This document shows, piece by piece, positions 7,284-14,353 of a DNA stretch of 32,619 nucleotides; positions within the stretch are counted from its first letter, which is position 1, and the number at the start of each line of letters is the position of its first letter. The notes under the pieces are model-generated. The model ran no database searches and had not been told where the DNA came from. It was given only the letters and a program-made list of their open reading frames with translations. The DNA comes from CAZBAF01 sp964490245 (GTDB taxonomy: Bacteria; Patescibacteriota; Saccharimonadia; Saccharimonadales; JACDBH01), in NCBI GenBank assembly GCA_964490245.1, contig CAZBAF010000008.1:1-32619 (forward strand). The letters are read 5' to 3'. The translations under genes and the position numbers were made by a program.

Positions 7284-8552
7284 ATGTCTGCACGCGAAAG
7301 GCACATCCGACCAGCGTCCGCCGGCGATCCGCCGCGCGGGCTCCCCGTCGATGACCATCCTTCGACGCAAACCCTGCCACCCCCGGTCCTGCCGGGTGAT
7401 GACACGGCTCCGACAAAGGACGCTGCCCCGCTCAGACGGCACGTTCGTCCCAAGATCCGTGCCATGTCCGAGCATCAACCCAAACCGCCCCGTGAGAAGC
7501 ACGTGCCGCAAGGGCCCGTGCCAACAATGGGCATCTGGGGCTTCCTGTGGAAGTATCTCGGGACGCGCTTGTACGCACGATACGGCTGGCAGTGGCTGCT
7601 GTACCGCTCGCAACGCGAGCGTTACAACTACGCGCTGGATAAGCTGTGGGATCTGCGCAAGGTGCAGAAGGTTGTCGCTATCGCCAATACCAAGGGCGGC
7701 AGCGGCAAGACCTTGCTCGCTACCTGGCTCAGCGCCATGTACGCATACGCGCTCAAGATTCCGTGCGTAGCGTTCGACGTCAACGAGAACCCTGGCGGAA
7801 CCGCCAAGCGGCTCGGTGTCGATCGCGACAGTACCATTCAGCTCAGGTCGTTCATCAAGAGACGGCACGAGCTGCAGTACTTGTCCAAGCTCCTCCTGAG
7901 CGCTGACAGACACCGGGAAACTGGTGTCATCGTCATCGCTTCGGAGAAGGCGAGCATCGAGCCGTTCAGTCAGGACGACTTCGAAGACTCGCTGCGCATC
8001 CTCAAGGACAATGCTCCCGCGGTGTTCTGCGACTTCGGTAACAATCCTCTTCAGCCGGGCAATCTCGGTTCGATGAAGATGTCCGATGTGGTGGTGATGC
8101 CCCTGAACGTTCACATGGCTGATGCCGATGATGATCTCGTCAGCACCATGGACCGGTACTGCGAGGTTGACGATGGTGCCTACACCGCCAAGGTGAGGGA
8201 CGCCATTGTTGTCGTCATCGGCGAGCGTCGGCTGTACACCTGGCTGCAGACGAAGTTTCGGCCCGGCAAGCGTCGGGACGAGTACGCAGCCCAGAATGGT
8301 GTGCCGAGCGAGAACCTGTTCATGATCCCGTTCAATCGGTACATGAAGAAGGGCAAGCTCGTCACGCTGAAGCGGATACCGTTGCGTATCCGTGTTGTCC
8401 TGCTGGAGATTCTGGTTGCCATTATGCAGGCCGAGCACGCACGCGAGCTCGAGCCGGTCGTGGTTGCCAGTGGCAATACCGGTGAGGTGTTGCTCCCCGA
8501 GGTGCAGTACGAACCGGCATCCGTCGGTTTCGAAGAAAGGACATGCACATGA
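7284..8552 (+). CDS. MinD/ParA-like ATPase at the head of the secretion operon
   Basis: A 422-residue protein starting at ATG 7284 with a GGAAGGAAG ribosome site. The first 80 residues are Pro-rich and probably disordered; residues 83-125 are aromatic and basic (GIWGFLWKYLGTRLYARYGW). The ATPase begins near residue 130 with a deviant Walker A KGGSGKT (137-143) and the partner motif AFDVNENPGGTAKRLG (163-178), as in the MinD/ParA/Mrp superfamily. VFCDFGNNPL and VVVMPLNVHMADADD continue the fold. Such proteins in actinobacterial conjugation and secretion loci probably position or regulate the machine; plasmid partition is the alternative, but no ParB is adjacent. The next gene overlaps its stop codon (ATGA), so the two are translationally coupled. 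Confidence 0.8.
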   Translation: MSARERHIRPASAGDPPRGLPVDDHPSTQTLPPPVLPGDDTAPTKDAAPLRRHVRPKIRAMSEHQPKPPREKHVPQGPVPTMGIWGFLWKYLGTRLYARYGWQWLLYRSQRERYNYALDKLWDLRKVQKVVAIANTKGGSGKTLLATWLSAMYAYALKIPCVAFDVNENPGGTAKRLGVDRDSTIQLRSFIKRRHELQYLSKLLLSADRHRETGVIVIASEKASIEPFSQDDFEDSLRILKDNAPAVFCDFGNNPLQPGNLGSMKMSDVVVMPLNVHMADADDDLVSTMDRYCEVDDGAYTAKVRDAIVVVIGERRLYTWLQTKFRPGKRRDEYAAQNGVPSENLFMIPFNRYMKKGKLVTLKRIPLRIRVVLLEILVAIMQAEHARELEPVVVASGNTGEVLLPEVQYEPASVGFEERTCT

Positions 8553-8938
8553 ACATCCGTCAACGTACAGCACGCGTCGTCCTGGCGGCGATGCTCTTCA
8601 CGCTGGCGACCTTCGCGCCCGCGTCGGCCAACGCCAGTTCCACCGTTGCGGCGGGCCCTGTGCTCGCCATCGACGTCAACCCGGACTGCACGGTCTCCAA
8701 CAACCTGGTAGCCGGTCTGCAGCCGATCTTCGATGTCGGTGTCCCTGTGGTGTTCACCTTGGCGGGCATCGCTGTCGTTGTCCTGCTCGTTCTGGCGATC
8801 GTTGCTTCGATCGGCAAGGGCAGCGGTGCGGTGTATTTCAAGTCGATGGGCGTGGTGATCATCCTGGCAATCGTTCTGGGAATCCTGATCAACACACCGC
8901 TCATCGACGATCTGATCAACGCCCCCTGCAGCACCTAG
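8549..8938 (+). CDS. Small secreted two-helix protein, probable VirB2/TrbC-like pilin
   Basis: A 129-residue protein. ATG 8549 is preferred because its ATGA overlaps the previous stop and GAAAGG lies 8 nt upstream; an ATG at 8543 adds two residues. It has a signal peptide (residues 1-29, ending ASANA), a short outside segment, then two hydrophobic helices (about 64-88 and 98-116) joined by a small polar loop GKGSGAVYFK. This is the topology of VirB2/TrbC pilins, and the position before a VirB6-like gene fits. Two cysteines (47 and 127) flank the helices and could form a disulfide. Sequence alone cannot exclude another small T4SS membrane subunit. Confidence 0.6.
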   Translation: MNIRQRTARVVLAAMLFTLATFAPASANASSTVAAGPVLAIDVNPDCTVSNNLVAGLQPIFDVGVPVVFTLAGIAVVVLLVLAIVASIGKGSGAVYFKSMGVVIILAIVLGILINTPLIDDLINAPCST

Positions 8939-8946
8939 GGTGCGTC

Positions 8947-9009
8947 CGCATAGGGTCCGCCGTACGGCTAGGCGTAAGCCTTTTGCACTTGCGGCGGACC
9001 CCCTATGCG
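8947..9009 (+). other. Long intra-operon hairpin between pilin-like and VirB6-like genes
   Basis: Arm CGCATAGGGTCCGCCG (8947-8962) pairs with CGGCGGACCCCCTATGCG (8992-9009), giving 16 bp with a 2-nt bulge; the 29-nt interior contains a smaller GGCT/AGCC stem. No U-tract follows. It lies 8 nt after the pilin-like stop and 35 nt before the next start, so it may partly terminate, or protect the upstream mRNA end, letting the pilin be made in excess (inference). Confidence 0.7.
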
Positions 9010-9044
9010 TCACATCATCCAGCGGTCTCTGAAGGAGAGGAACC

Positions 9045-10349
9045 GTGAGCACATACCAAAAAGTCGGCCGATTCGCCCTCACGGTGTTGCTGGCAGTGTT
9101 GCTGACGGTCATCTTTCCGTCGACGGCGCACGCCATCTCCCCCCGTGCTGGTGGGCCAACGCCCCAACAGATCGACCTGCCGTGCATCCCGCCCATCTGT
9201 GGGATCGACTTGCCGGGTCCCCTTCCCGAACTTCCTGGGATCTCTGATATTCCAGGAATCGACATGCCCGGCATTTTCAACCCATTCGAGTGGGCCAACA
9301 ATAAGGTCCGCGAAGCCATCAACGAATCCATCGAGTTCATCCAAAGCGTGCTGATCAATCCGCCGCGGCCTGAACCCGGTGACTGGCAGCAGGACTTCTA
9401 TGGCAAGGCTCTCGGTGTCGCGCCGACCATTGCCATCCTGGGCATGGTTGCGCTCGTTGCCATGGCCACCGTCATCCAGCGGCTTACCAACAACGCCTTC
9501 CGGGCCATCTTGGTAGCTGTGCTGGTCACCGCCATCGCTCCGTCCTGGTTCCCGTTCAGCGACAGGTTGTTCGTGTTCCGAGACAGCATGGCGGCAGTGG
9601 CGCAGTTCTACCACGGCGCTGCACCCGATGACGGCGGTTGGGGCCTGTTCTTCGTGCCGGATCTGGTCAATGTCATCGTCTCGCTCATCATCGGGGTGTT
9701 CATCTTGGTGCTGGCCTTTGTGCTGGCCATTGTGCTCTTCCTATATGAGCTAGCGATGATCATTGCCGTGTGGCTCTTCCTGCCGGCGCTTGCCACCTAC
9801 TCCTTTGGAGGGTGGGGGCGGCGTTTTGCCAGCTCTGTGCTGGGATCGATCTTTGCCTACCTGTCTTCGGGGGCAGCGCTCGTCGTTACGATTGAACTGG
9901 GCCAAGTCGCCCGGGACTTTCTGCCGATGGGCACTACCTCGATTGGGTCGGCTTTGATCAGCTTGGGCACCCTCATCATGACGATCGTTGTTGCGGTCAA
10001 GGTGTGGAAGCTCGGCAAGCGGAGTGCCACGCACATTGTGGGTAACGTCAACTCGATCACGGACATCCGTGGCCGTGTCGAGACAATGTCCAGCCAGCCG
10101 CAGAAGGTGGATATCAGCGCCCTGCATGCCCGTACCCTCGAGCCTGTGCCGGTGAGAATGCAAACGCCTCCCACAGGCAAGAGGGTGAAGAAATCCGTGA
10201 CCGAGGGCACCGTAGAAGTAGGCTCTGCAGCCTTGGCGGCCAGGATGGCAGGAGCGGCCCATCCCGCTTTGGCAGCGTCCGTAGTGCTTGCTGCCAAGCC
10301 GTTCGGCGGTTCGGGAAAGGTGCCGGAAAGGAAGCCCAATGGCCCCTGA
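9045..10349 (+). CDS. VirB6/TrbL-like polytopic membrane protein
   Basis: A 434-residue protein with GTG start at 9045 and a strong GAAGGAGAGG site. It has an N-terminal signal peptide (cleavage likely after STAHA, about residue 30), a short extracellular region with repeated Pro-Gly-Ile units (LPGISDIPGIDMPGIFNPF), then about five or six membrane spans between residues 125 and 325, including one long hydrophobic block (VNVIVSLIIGVFILVLAFVLAIVLF...). The tail from about 335 is cytosolic and basic, and ends in Ala-rich segments. VirB6/TrbL-like proteins form the inner-membrane channel of type IV secretion systems. The call rests on topology and operon position; family sequence conservation is weak. 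It overlaps the next gene by 11 nt. Confidence 0.65.
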   Translation: MSTYQKVGRFALTVLLAVLLTVIFPSTAHAISPRAGGPTPQQIDLPCIPPICGIDLPGPLPELPGISDIPGIDMPGIFNPFEWANNKVREAINESIEFIQSVLINPPRPEPGDWQQDFYGKALGVAPTIAILGMVALVAMATVIQRLTNNAFRAILVAVLVTAIAPSWFPFSDRLFVFRDSMAAVAQFYHGAAPDDGGWGLFFVPDLVNVIVSLIIGVFILVLAFVLAIVLFLYELAMIIAVWLFLPALATYSFGGWGRRFASSVLGSIFAYLSSGAALVVTIELGQVARDFLPMGTTSIGSALISLGTLIMTIVVAVKVWKLGKRSATHIVGNVNSITDIRGRVETMSSQPQKVDISALHARTLEPVPVRMQTPPTGKRVKKSVTEGTVEVGSAALAARMAGAAHPALAASVVLAAKPFGGSGKVPERKPNGP

Positions 10350-11946
10350 CAGTACCTACTACCGTGTTGAACACCCTCCGCGCCAGCGTATGAATTACTG
10401 GCGTTTCGGGTGGTCGGACGGGAAGTTTGCTATCGGCTGGCTGGCGTGTCTTGTCACGCTCCAACTGCTGGTCGGCGGACCGGTGTGGGCTGTGGTGCTC
10501 ATTCTTGCCATCGTGGGGCTTTTCAAAAACCAGGATGGTCGGTTCTACTACCTGCCCGGAGAGCTGTACCGCAGCCTCAAGGTTGGTGTCCTGAACCGGG
10601 GGGTGTTGTGGCAGGCGGTTCCCAAAGCCTACAAAGGCCTAAGGGGTCGTTTGCTGTCGACACCCGAGAAGGTCATCCCGCTCAAGCTGGACGTACTGGA
10701 AGGCACGGATGTCGCCCTGATCTACAACCCAGCTGAGAACACAGACAGCATGGTGGTCATGGGTTCAGGCAGCCGGCTCGCCTCTCAGAGTTTCGAGGAG
10801 CAGCAGGACACCTACGCCCGGGTGGCGGACGCCATTACGAAGGTTGCTGCGCAGCTGAACGCTCGCACGCGGCTATCGTTGGTGCTCCGCCATCGCCCCA
10901 CCAACCCGGTGGAGTTGCGGAAGTTCTACGCGCTGGCGCTTGATGCCAGGGTTGCCTTTGCCCCGACGGATCTTTCTCCTGAGGAGGTAGCGGCACTTCC
11001 GCCACTCGAGCGGCGCAACATCAGTCTCGCTAAGAGACTGTTGGATGAGTGCTCTGTGGTGCAGTACAAGTACGCTGCCCGGCTGGATATGGCTGTGGTG
11101 GTTACCATAGACCGCGATCCAGCGGTGGCACGTGTTGCCCGACAACTGAATGGGGAGGGAGGCAAGAAGTCACACCGCAAACGGCTGTCCCGGCAACGGG
11201 GCATTGCAAAGCCGCGGATCCGGCGGCTCAACATCAATCGTCTCACCCAAGTGGTTATCGACGAGCTTCGGGCGTGCGGCGTCTACGACCCTCACGCTCT
11301 TGGCCCGAACGAGCTCCACGAGTTCATCCGAACCGGGTGGGACATCAATGGCAGCACCGAGTACTTCGAGTGGCAGGAAAACCCGGAGGACACCGACGGT
11401 ACACCCCTCCCTCGAAGCGACTTCTGGCGAGCAAGAAACCTGTGGCCGCAGGAGAGCATCACAACTCCCTACGACCACTGTACGACGGATGGCACCTACC
11501 ACGCCATCATCCGGATCAAGCGGATGCCGTCCCGGTTGGGTGCCTTGGACTTTCGGCAGCTATTTAGCATGCTTCCGGTATGGAGTACCTTCAGTCTCAA
11601 CGGTGAGACTGTCCGTAGCAATACGGAATACCATGTCAACGAAAGGAAGCTGCTGATCCGGGATGACATCCGTCGTGGGTTCGGCCCGCCACGGATCGGT
11701 GCGGCTGCGCGCATGCGGGATGCAGAACGCGAGCGTCGGCAGGAAATTCTTGCGGAGAATCCCTTTAAGTTCGATTACGCGATGCTCATCAGCATCAGCA
11801 GTCTGAATCGGGAGGATCTCGACGAGGAAGTCGACCGGGTCATCGCTGAGCTGCGTACGCTGGGTATTACCGGCGCGCGCGTCAAGGGGATGGACCGACA
11901 GCTCAACTATCTGCTGGCCGCCACGCTCGGCACCAACACCGTGTAA
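10339..11946 (+). CDS. SCO6880-like protein (PrgI-like anchor plus VirB4 N-terminal-like region)
   Basis: A 535-residue protein. ATG 10339 is chosen over the upstream frame extension because GGAAAGGAAG precedes it and it overlaps the previous gene end, as expected for coupling. Residues 18-63 hold two closely spaced membrane helices (FAIGWLACLVTLQLLVG and VWAVVLILAIVGLF), followed by FKNQDGRFYYLPGELY, the layout of PrgI/SCO6880 proteins in actinobacterial conjugative elements. The remainder is a soluble alpha/beta domain with no Walker motif, resembling the N-terminal non-ATPase half of VirB4/TraC. With the downstream ATPase it probably makes up a split VirB4. A 184-nt structured spacer separates the two genes. 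Confidence 0.65.
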   Translation: MAPDSTYYRVEHPPRQRMNYWRFGWSDGKFAIGWLACLVTLQLLVGGPVWAVVLILAIVGLFKNQDGRFYYLPGELYRSLKVGVLNRGVLWQAVPKAYKGLRGRLLSTPEKVIPLKLDVLEGTDVALIYNPAENTDSMVVMGSGSRLASQSFEEQQDTYARVADAITKVAAQLNARTRLSLVLRHRPTNPVELRKFYALALDARVAFAPTDLSPEEVAALPPLERRNISLAKRLLDECSVVQYKYAARLDMAVVVTIDRDPAVARVARQLNGEGGKKSHRKRLSRQRGIAKPRIRRLNINRLTQVVIDELRACGVYDPHALGPNELHEFIRTGWDINGSTEYFEWQENPEDTDGTPLPRSDFWRARNLWPQESITTPYDHCTTDGTYHAIIRIKRMPSRLGALDFRQLFSMLPVWSTFSLNGETVRSNTEYHVNERKLLIRDDIRRGFGPPRIGAAARMRDAERERRQEILAENPFKFDYAMLISISSLNREDLDEEVDRVIAELRTLGITGARVKGMDRQLNYLLAATLGTNTV

Positions 11947-12130
11947 ACGAGAGAAATGGTGCGTTCCCCTGGGTAGCCTCGAAGGCTGCATTAGCTTCGG
12001 CTACCCAGGGAACACACTTCAGCCTTGCAATTAAACGCTTGATTGCAGCGCTGAGGTGCCGTTAGCAACACCTTAGGTACCTTGAAAATGCAGTAGAGAA
12101 ATTCCGACCGACAACCAGGAGCAGACCATC
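11947..12130 (+). other. Structured intercistronic spacer with three tandem hairpins
   Basis: A long stem is formed by 11959-11978 (GTGCGTTCCCCTGGGTAGCC) and 11999-12017 with one bulge and one mismatch. It is followed by TGCAAT/ATTGCA around 12026-12047 and CTGAGGTG/CACCTTAG around 12051-12076. No U-run follows any of them and no gene fits. It lies between the two halves of the putative VirB4 and could set their relative expression or act as an RNA-processing site (inference). Confidence 0.65.
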
Positions 12131-13630
12131 ATGAGCCGAGGATTGGTTTTTTCCGGCAGCCCCCGCAGCGCCTCTCTGGCGTGGCCGTTCGTAGCGCCCA
12201 AGCAGCTGCTTCGTACCGGCCCCTCACTAGGTGTCGAGCTGGGCAACAGACGTGACTGGCACTTCGATCCGCAAGCCCTCAAAGCGAGCGGACAGATCAA
12301 GTCCACCACCTTCGCGGTTCTGGGTGATGTGGGGAGCGGCAAGTCCACTCTCTTGAAGGTTGCCACGAGGTTGCTGGGTCTCCAGGCCCACGACAGCGAT
12401 GACGATCTGCCCGTCCCGTCCCGCCTTCTCATCCACAACCGCAAGTACGAAGGCAATGCGCCCGAGTATGCGCCCGTCATCGACAGCCTGGCCGGCGAGA
12501 CCATCTCGCTGCGCAATGCGTCGATCAACCTGTTTGACCCCTCCATGGGGCTGAACGAACTGCATCTGCACGAAATCGCTATCAACCTCTGCGAAACGGC
12601 CAAGGGCACACCCTTGACCCGTTGGGAGCCGCTGGTCATCCAGGTTGGCATCTTCCGCATGTTGCGCGATATCAGTGCGATTGCCAGCCTCGAGGCGCTC
12701 GAGGTGGTGTTGCGAGGGCTCAAGCATCAGGATCTGCGGGATTTCTATATCCGGCGTGATTCCACCCTCCAACATCTCTTCACAGCCGCGCTCCGCGAGG
12801 ACCCGGATCTGAACGCCCAGCTGCAACTGATCATCACGGCCACGTCGAACGTGCCACCGGAAGAGTTCGAGCACGACGCAGGCCTGGTGCACAGCTACCT
12901 GGTGCGTATGCTTTCGGGCGAATTCGGGGAACTGTTCAAGGCCCAGACCAAGTTCGGCTTGGACGACACACGGACCCTGCACGATCTGTTGAGCCATCAC
13001 ACGCTCATGATCGACTGGGTTGGTGTGAACGACAAGGCGAAGGGTGTTCTGGCAGCCATGATGTGGTATTACCAGAACGTGGCGCTGGCCAACGGCGACC
13101 TCAGCATCATCCCGCACATCGACATCGGCGACGAGGAGCATGAGGCCTTTAATATCTTGATGTACGTGCGCTTCATGAGCGCGTTCATCAAGAAGGCCCG
13201 TTCGTTCCACACGACCATCTTCCGAGCCACCCAGTACGAGAGCGATTTCGTGGCTGGCGGCGACGAAGGATCGAGCATCAGCAAGCTTGCCAAGGGCATC
13301 GTCCAGGGCTTCGGCGCGACCTTCTACGGCCGTTTGCCGAACCGGGAAGAGATCCGGGTCAGTCTCCGACTCCAAGGGATTTCGGACCTTGACTGTGAGC
13401 GAATCTTCCGGCTGCCGCAAGGCTGCTTCGGGTTCAAGGTTCCTGACCAAGACATCGTCTTTGTCCAAATCCTCCCGACCGAATCCGAGATGGCACTAAT
13501 CCAGACGAACGAAGCCAACGACCGCATGATGAACCGTGTTCCCATCATGGTTCAGAAGGCATTGTTGGAATCGCGTCACAAGCTGTACCAACGAGCACTG
13601 GCGCCCGCCCGTAACGGCGACAGCCACTGA
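12131..13630 (+). CDS. VirB4-like secretion ATPase (C-terminal motor half)
   Basis: A 499-residue protein starting at ATG 12131 with an AGGAG site. Walker A is GDVGSGKST (residues 65-73); the Walker B-like strand IIPHIDIGDEEHEA (327-339) is followed by FRATQYESDF (364-373), the sensor position of VirB4/TraG-type motors, and an Arg in FYGRLPNREEI. These motifs and the length fit the RecA-like motor of VirB4/TraC with its N-terminal half encoded separately by 10339-11946. It is expected to sit at the cytoplasmic face of the membrane and power pilus assembly or transport. A VirD4/FtsK-type coupling protein is a less likely alternative, since no N-terminal membrane helices are present. Confidence 0.75.
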   Translation: MSRGLVFSGSPRSASLAWPFVAPKQLLRTGPSLGVELGNRRDWHFDPQALKASGQIKSTTFAVLGDVGSGKSTLLKVATRLLGLQAHDSDDDLPVPSRLLIHNRKYEGNAPEYAPVIDSLAGETISLRNASINLFDPSMGLNELHLHEIAINLCETAKGTPLTRWEPLVIQVGIFRMLRDISAIASLEALEVVLRGLKHQDLRDFYIRRDSTLQHLFTAALREDPDLNAQLQLIITATSNVPPEEFEHDAGLVHSYLVRMLSGEFGELFKAQTKFGLDDTRTLHDLLSHHTLMIDWVGVNDKAKGVLAAMMWYYQNVALANGDLSIIPHIDIGDEEHEAFNILMYVRFMSAFIKKARSFHTTIFRATQYESDFVAGGDEGSSISKLAKGIVQGFGATFYGRLPNREEIRVSLRLQGISDLDCERIFRLPQGCFGFKVPDQDIVFVQILPTESEMALIQTNEANDRMMNRVPIMVQKALLESRHKLYQRALAPARNGDSH

Positions 13631-13633
13631 CAG

Positions 13634-13645
13634 AGGAGGTGATCC
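13634..13645 (+). promoter_or_regulatory. Full-length anti-Shine-Dalgarno match (AGGAGGTGATCC)
   Basis: The 12 nt directly before ATG 13646 read AGGAGGTGATCC, complementary to the canonical bacterial 16S rRNA 3' end (GGAUCACCUCCU). The GGAGG core ends 6 nt before the start. It fixes the start of the VirB8-like gene and predicts very efficient initiation. Confidence 0.85.
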
Positions 13646-14353
13646 ATGCAACCGGATGCGAAACGCCGCGGCACCATCGCGAACGTCATTCTTGTCGTCA
13701 TTGCGCTGGTGGCAATTGCGGTCAAGGGCACGGGAACGTCAGATGGCGAGGCAACTTCAGCCAGCTCCACGAGTGTTGCAAGTGGAGTGTCAGATACGTC
13801 AGGTGTTCCTGTGGGCAGCGGAGCAAGCGTAGTTCCAGCGGAAGTTCCGGGAACGGGCTCCACTCGTCCTCAGGCTCCTCCTAACGTCGCAGCCAGCGGT
13901 GAGGAAGAGGGCAGCGAGGAAGACGTGCGGCCGCCCGTCTACAATCCCGACACCCAGGCAGCCATCGCGGTTGCCGAACAGGTGGCAGTACTGCTGGTAG
14001 GGTTTCCCAACCAGTTGGGTGACATGACGGCGCTGCTTGAAGCATATGTCGGCCAGCTTGCCCCGTTGGTGACTTCGGAACAGCTCGACCTCATCCGAGG
14101 CGAGTGGAACGAAGCCATAACCCAGAATGCGGGGCTCAACCTGTACTACCGGGCGCAAATCGTGCCCGTCAGCTATGTGTACGATGAGACGGACGTCAAG
14201 AAAGAGGTGTACGTCAATATCCGTCGCACCCAGGTGAACACCAGCGGGGCAACCCATGCCGTGGATCTCCCGCGTATATACACCTTGGCCAAGCTGGACG
14301 GCGCCTGGAAGGTGGAGTGGGTTTCTATGCCCCCTGGTACCGACGATGGGTAA
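13646..14353 (+). CDS. Membrane-anchored VirB8/TcpC-like protein
   Basis: A 235-residue protein with one N-terminal membrane helix (GTIANVILVVIALVAIAV, residues 9-26), a long Ser/Gly/Pro/Glu-rich linker (about 28-97) and a compact C-terminal domain (about 100-232). That domain has two helices (AAIAVAEQVAVLLVGF and MTALLEAYVGQLAPLV) followed by strands ending in YTLAKLDGAWKVEWVSM, an NTF2-like pattern. VirB8 and TcpC periplasmic or extracytoplasmic domains share that fold and topology, and the operon position fits. The assignment is from architecture, not sequence identity. It overlaps the next gene by 8 nt. Confidence 0.55.
   Translation: MQPDAKRRGTIANVILVVIALVAIAVKGTGTSDGEATSASSTSVASGVSDTSGVPVGSGASVVPAEVPGTGSTRPQAPPNVAASGEEEGSEEDVRPPVYNPDTQAAIAVAEQVAVLLVGFPNQLGDMTALLEAYVGQLAPLVTSEQLDLIRGEWNEAITQNAGLNLYYRAQIVPVSYVYDETDVKKEVYVNIRRTQVNTSGATHAVDLPRIYTLAKLDGAWKVEWVSMPPGTDDG

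Noticed and set aside
7284..8552. Plasmid partition gene parA and hence an integrated plasmid
   Set aside because: The ATPase has a long N-terminal extension, lacks an adjacent parB or parS-like repeat set and heads a secretion operon, so a secretion-linked role is preferred.
7170..8573. Long open frame on the minus strand (467 codons) opposite the MinD-like gene
   Set aside because: The plus strand carries KGGSGKT, other ATPase motifs and a ribosome site; the antisense product has no domain and is His/Arg-rich, as expected from a GC-rich shadow.
12227..13468. Long minus-strand open frame (413 codons) opposite the VirB4-like gene
   Set aside because: The plus strand has Walker A and B motifs and operon context; the antisense frame is a composition effect.
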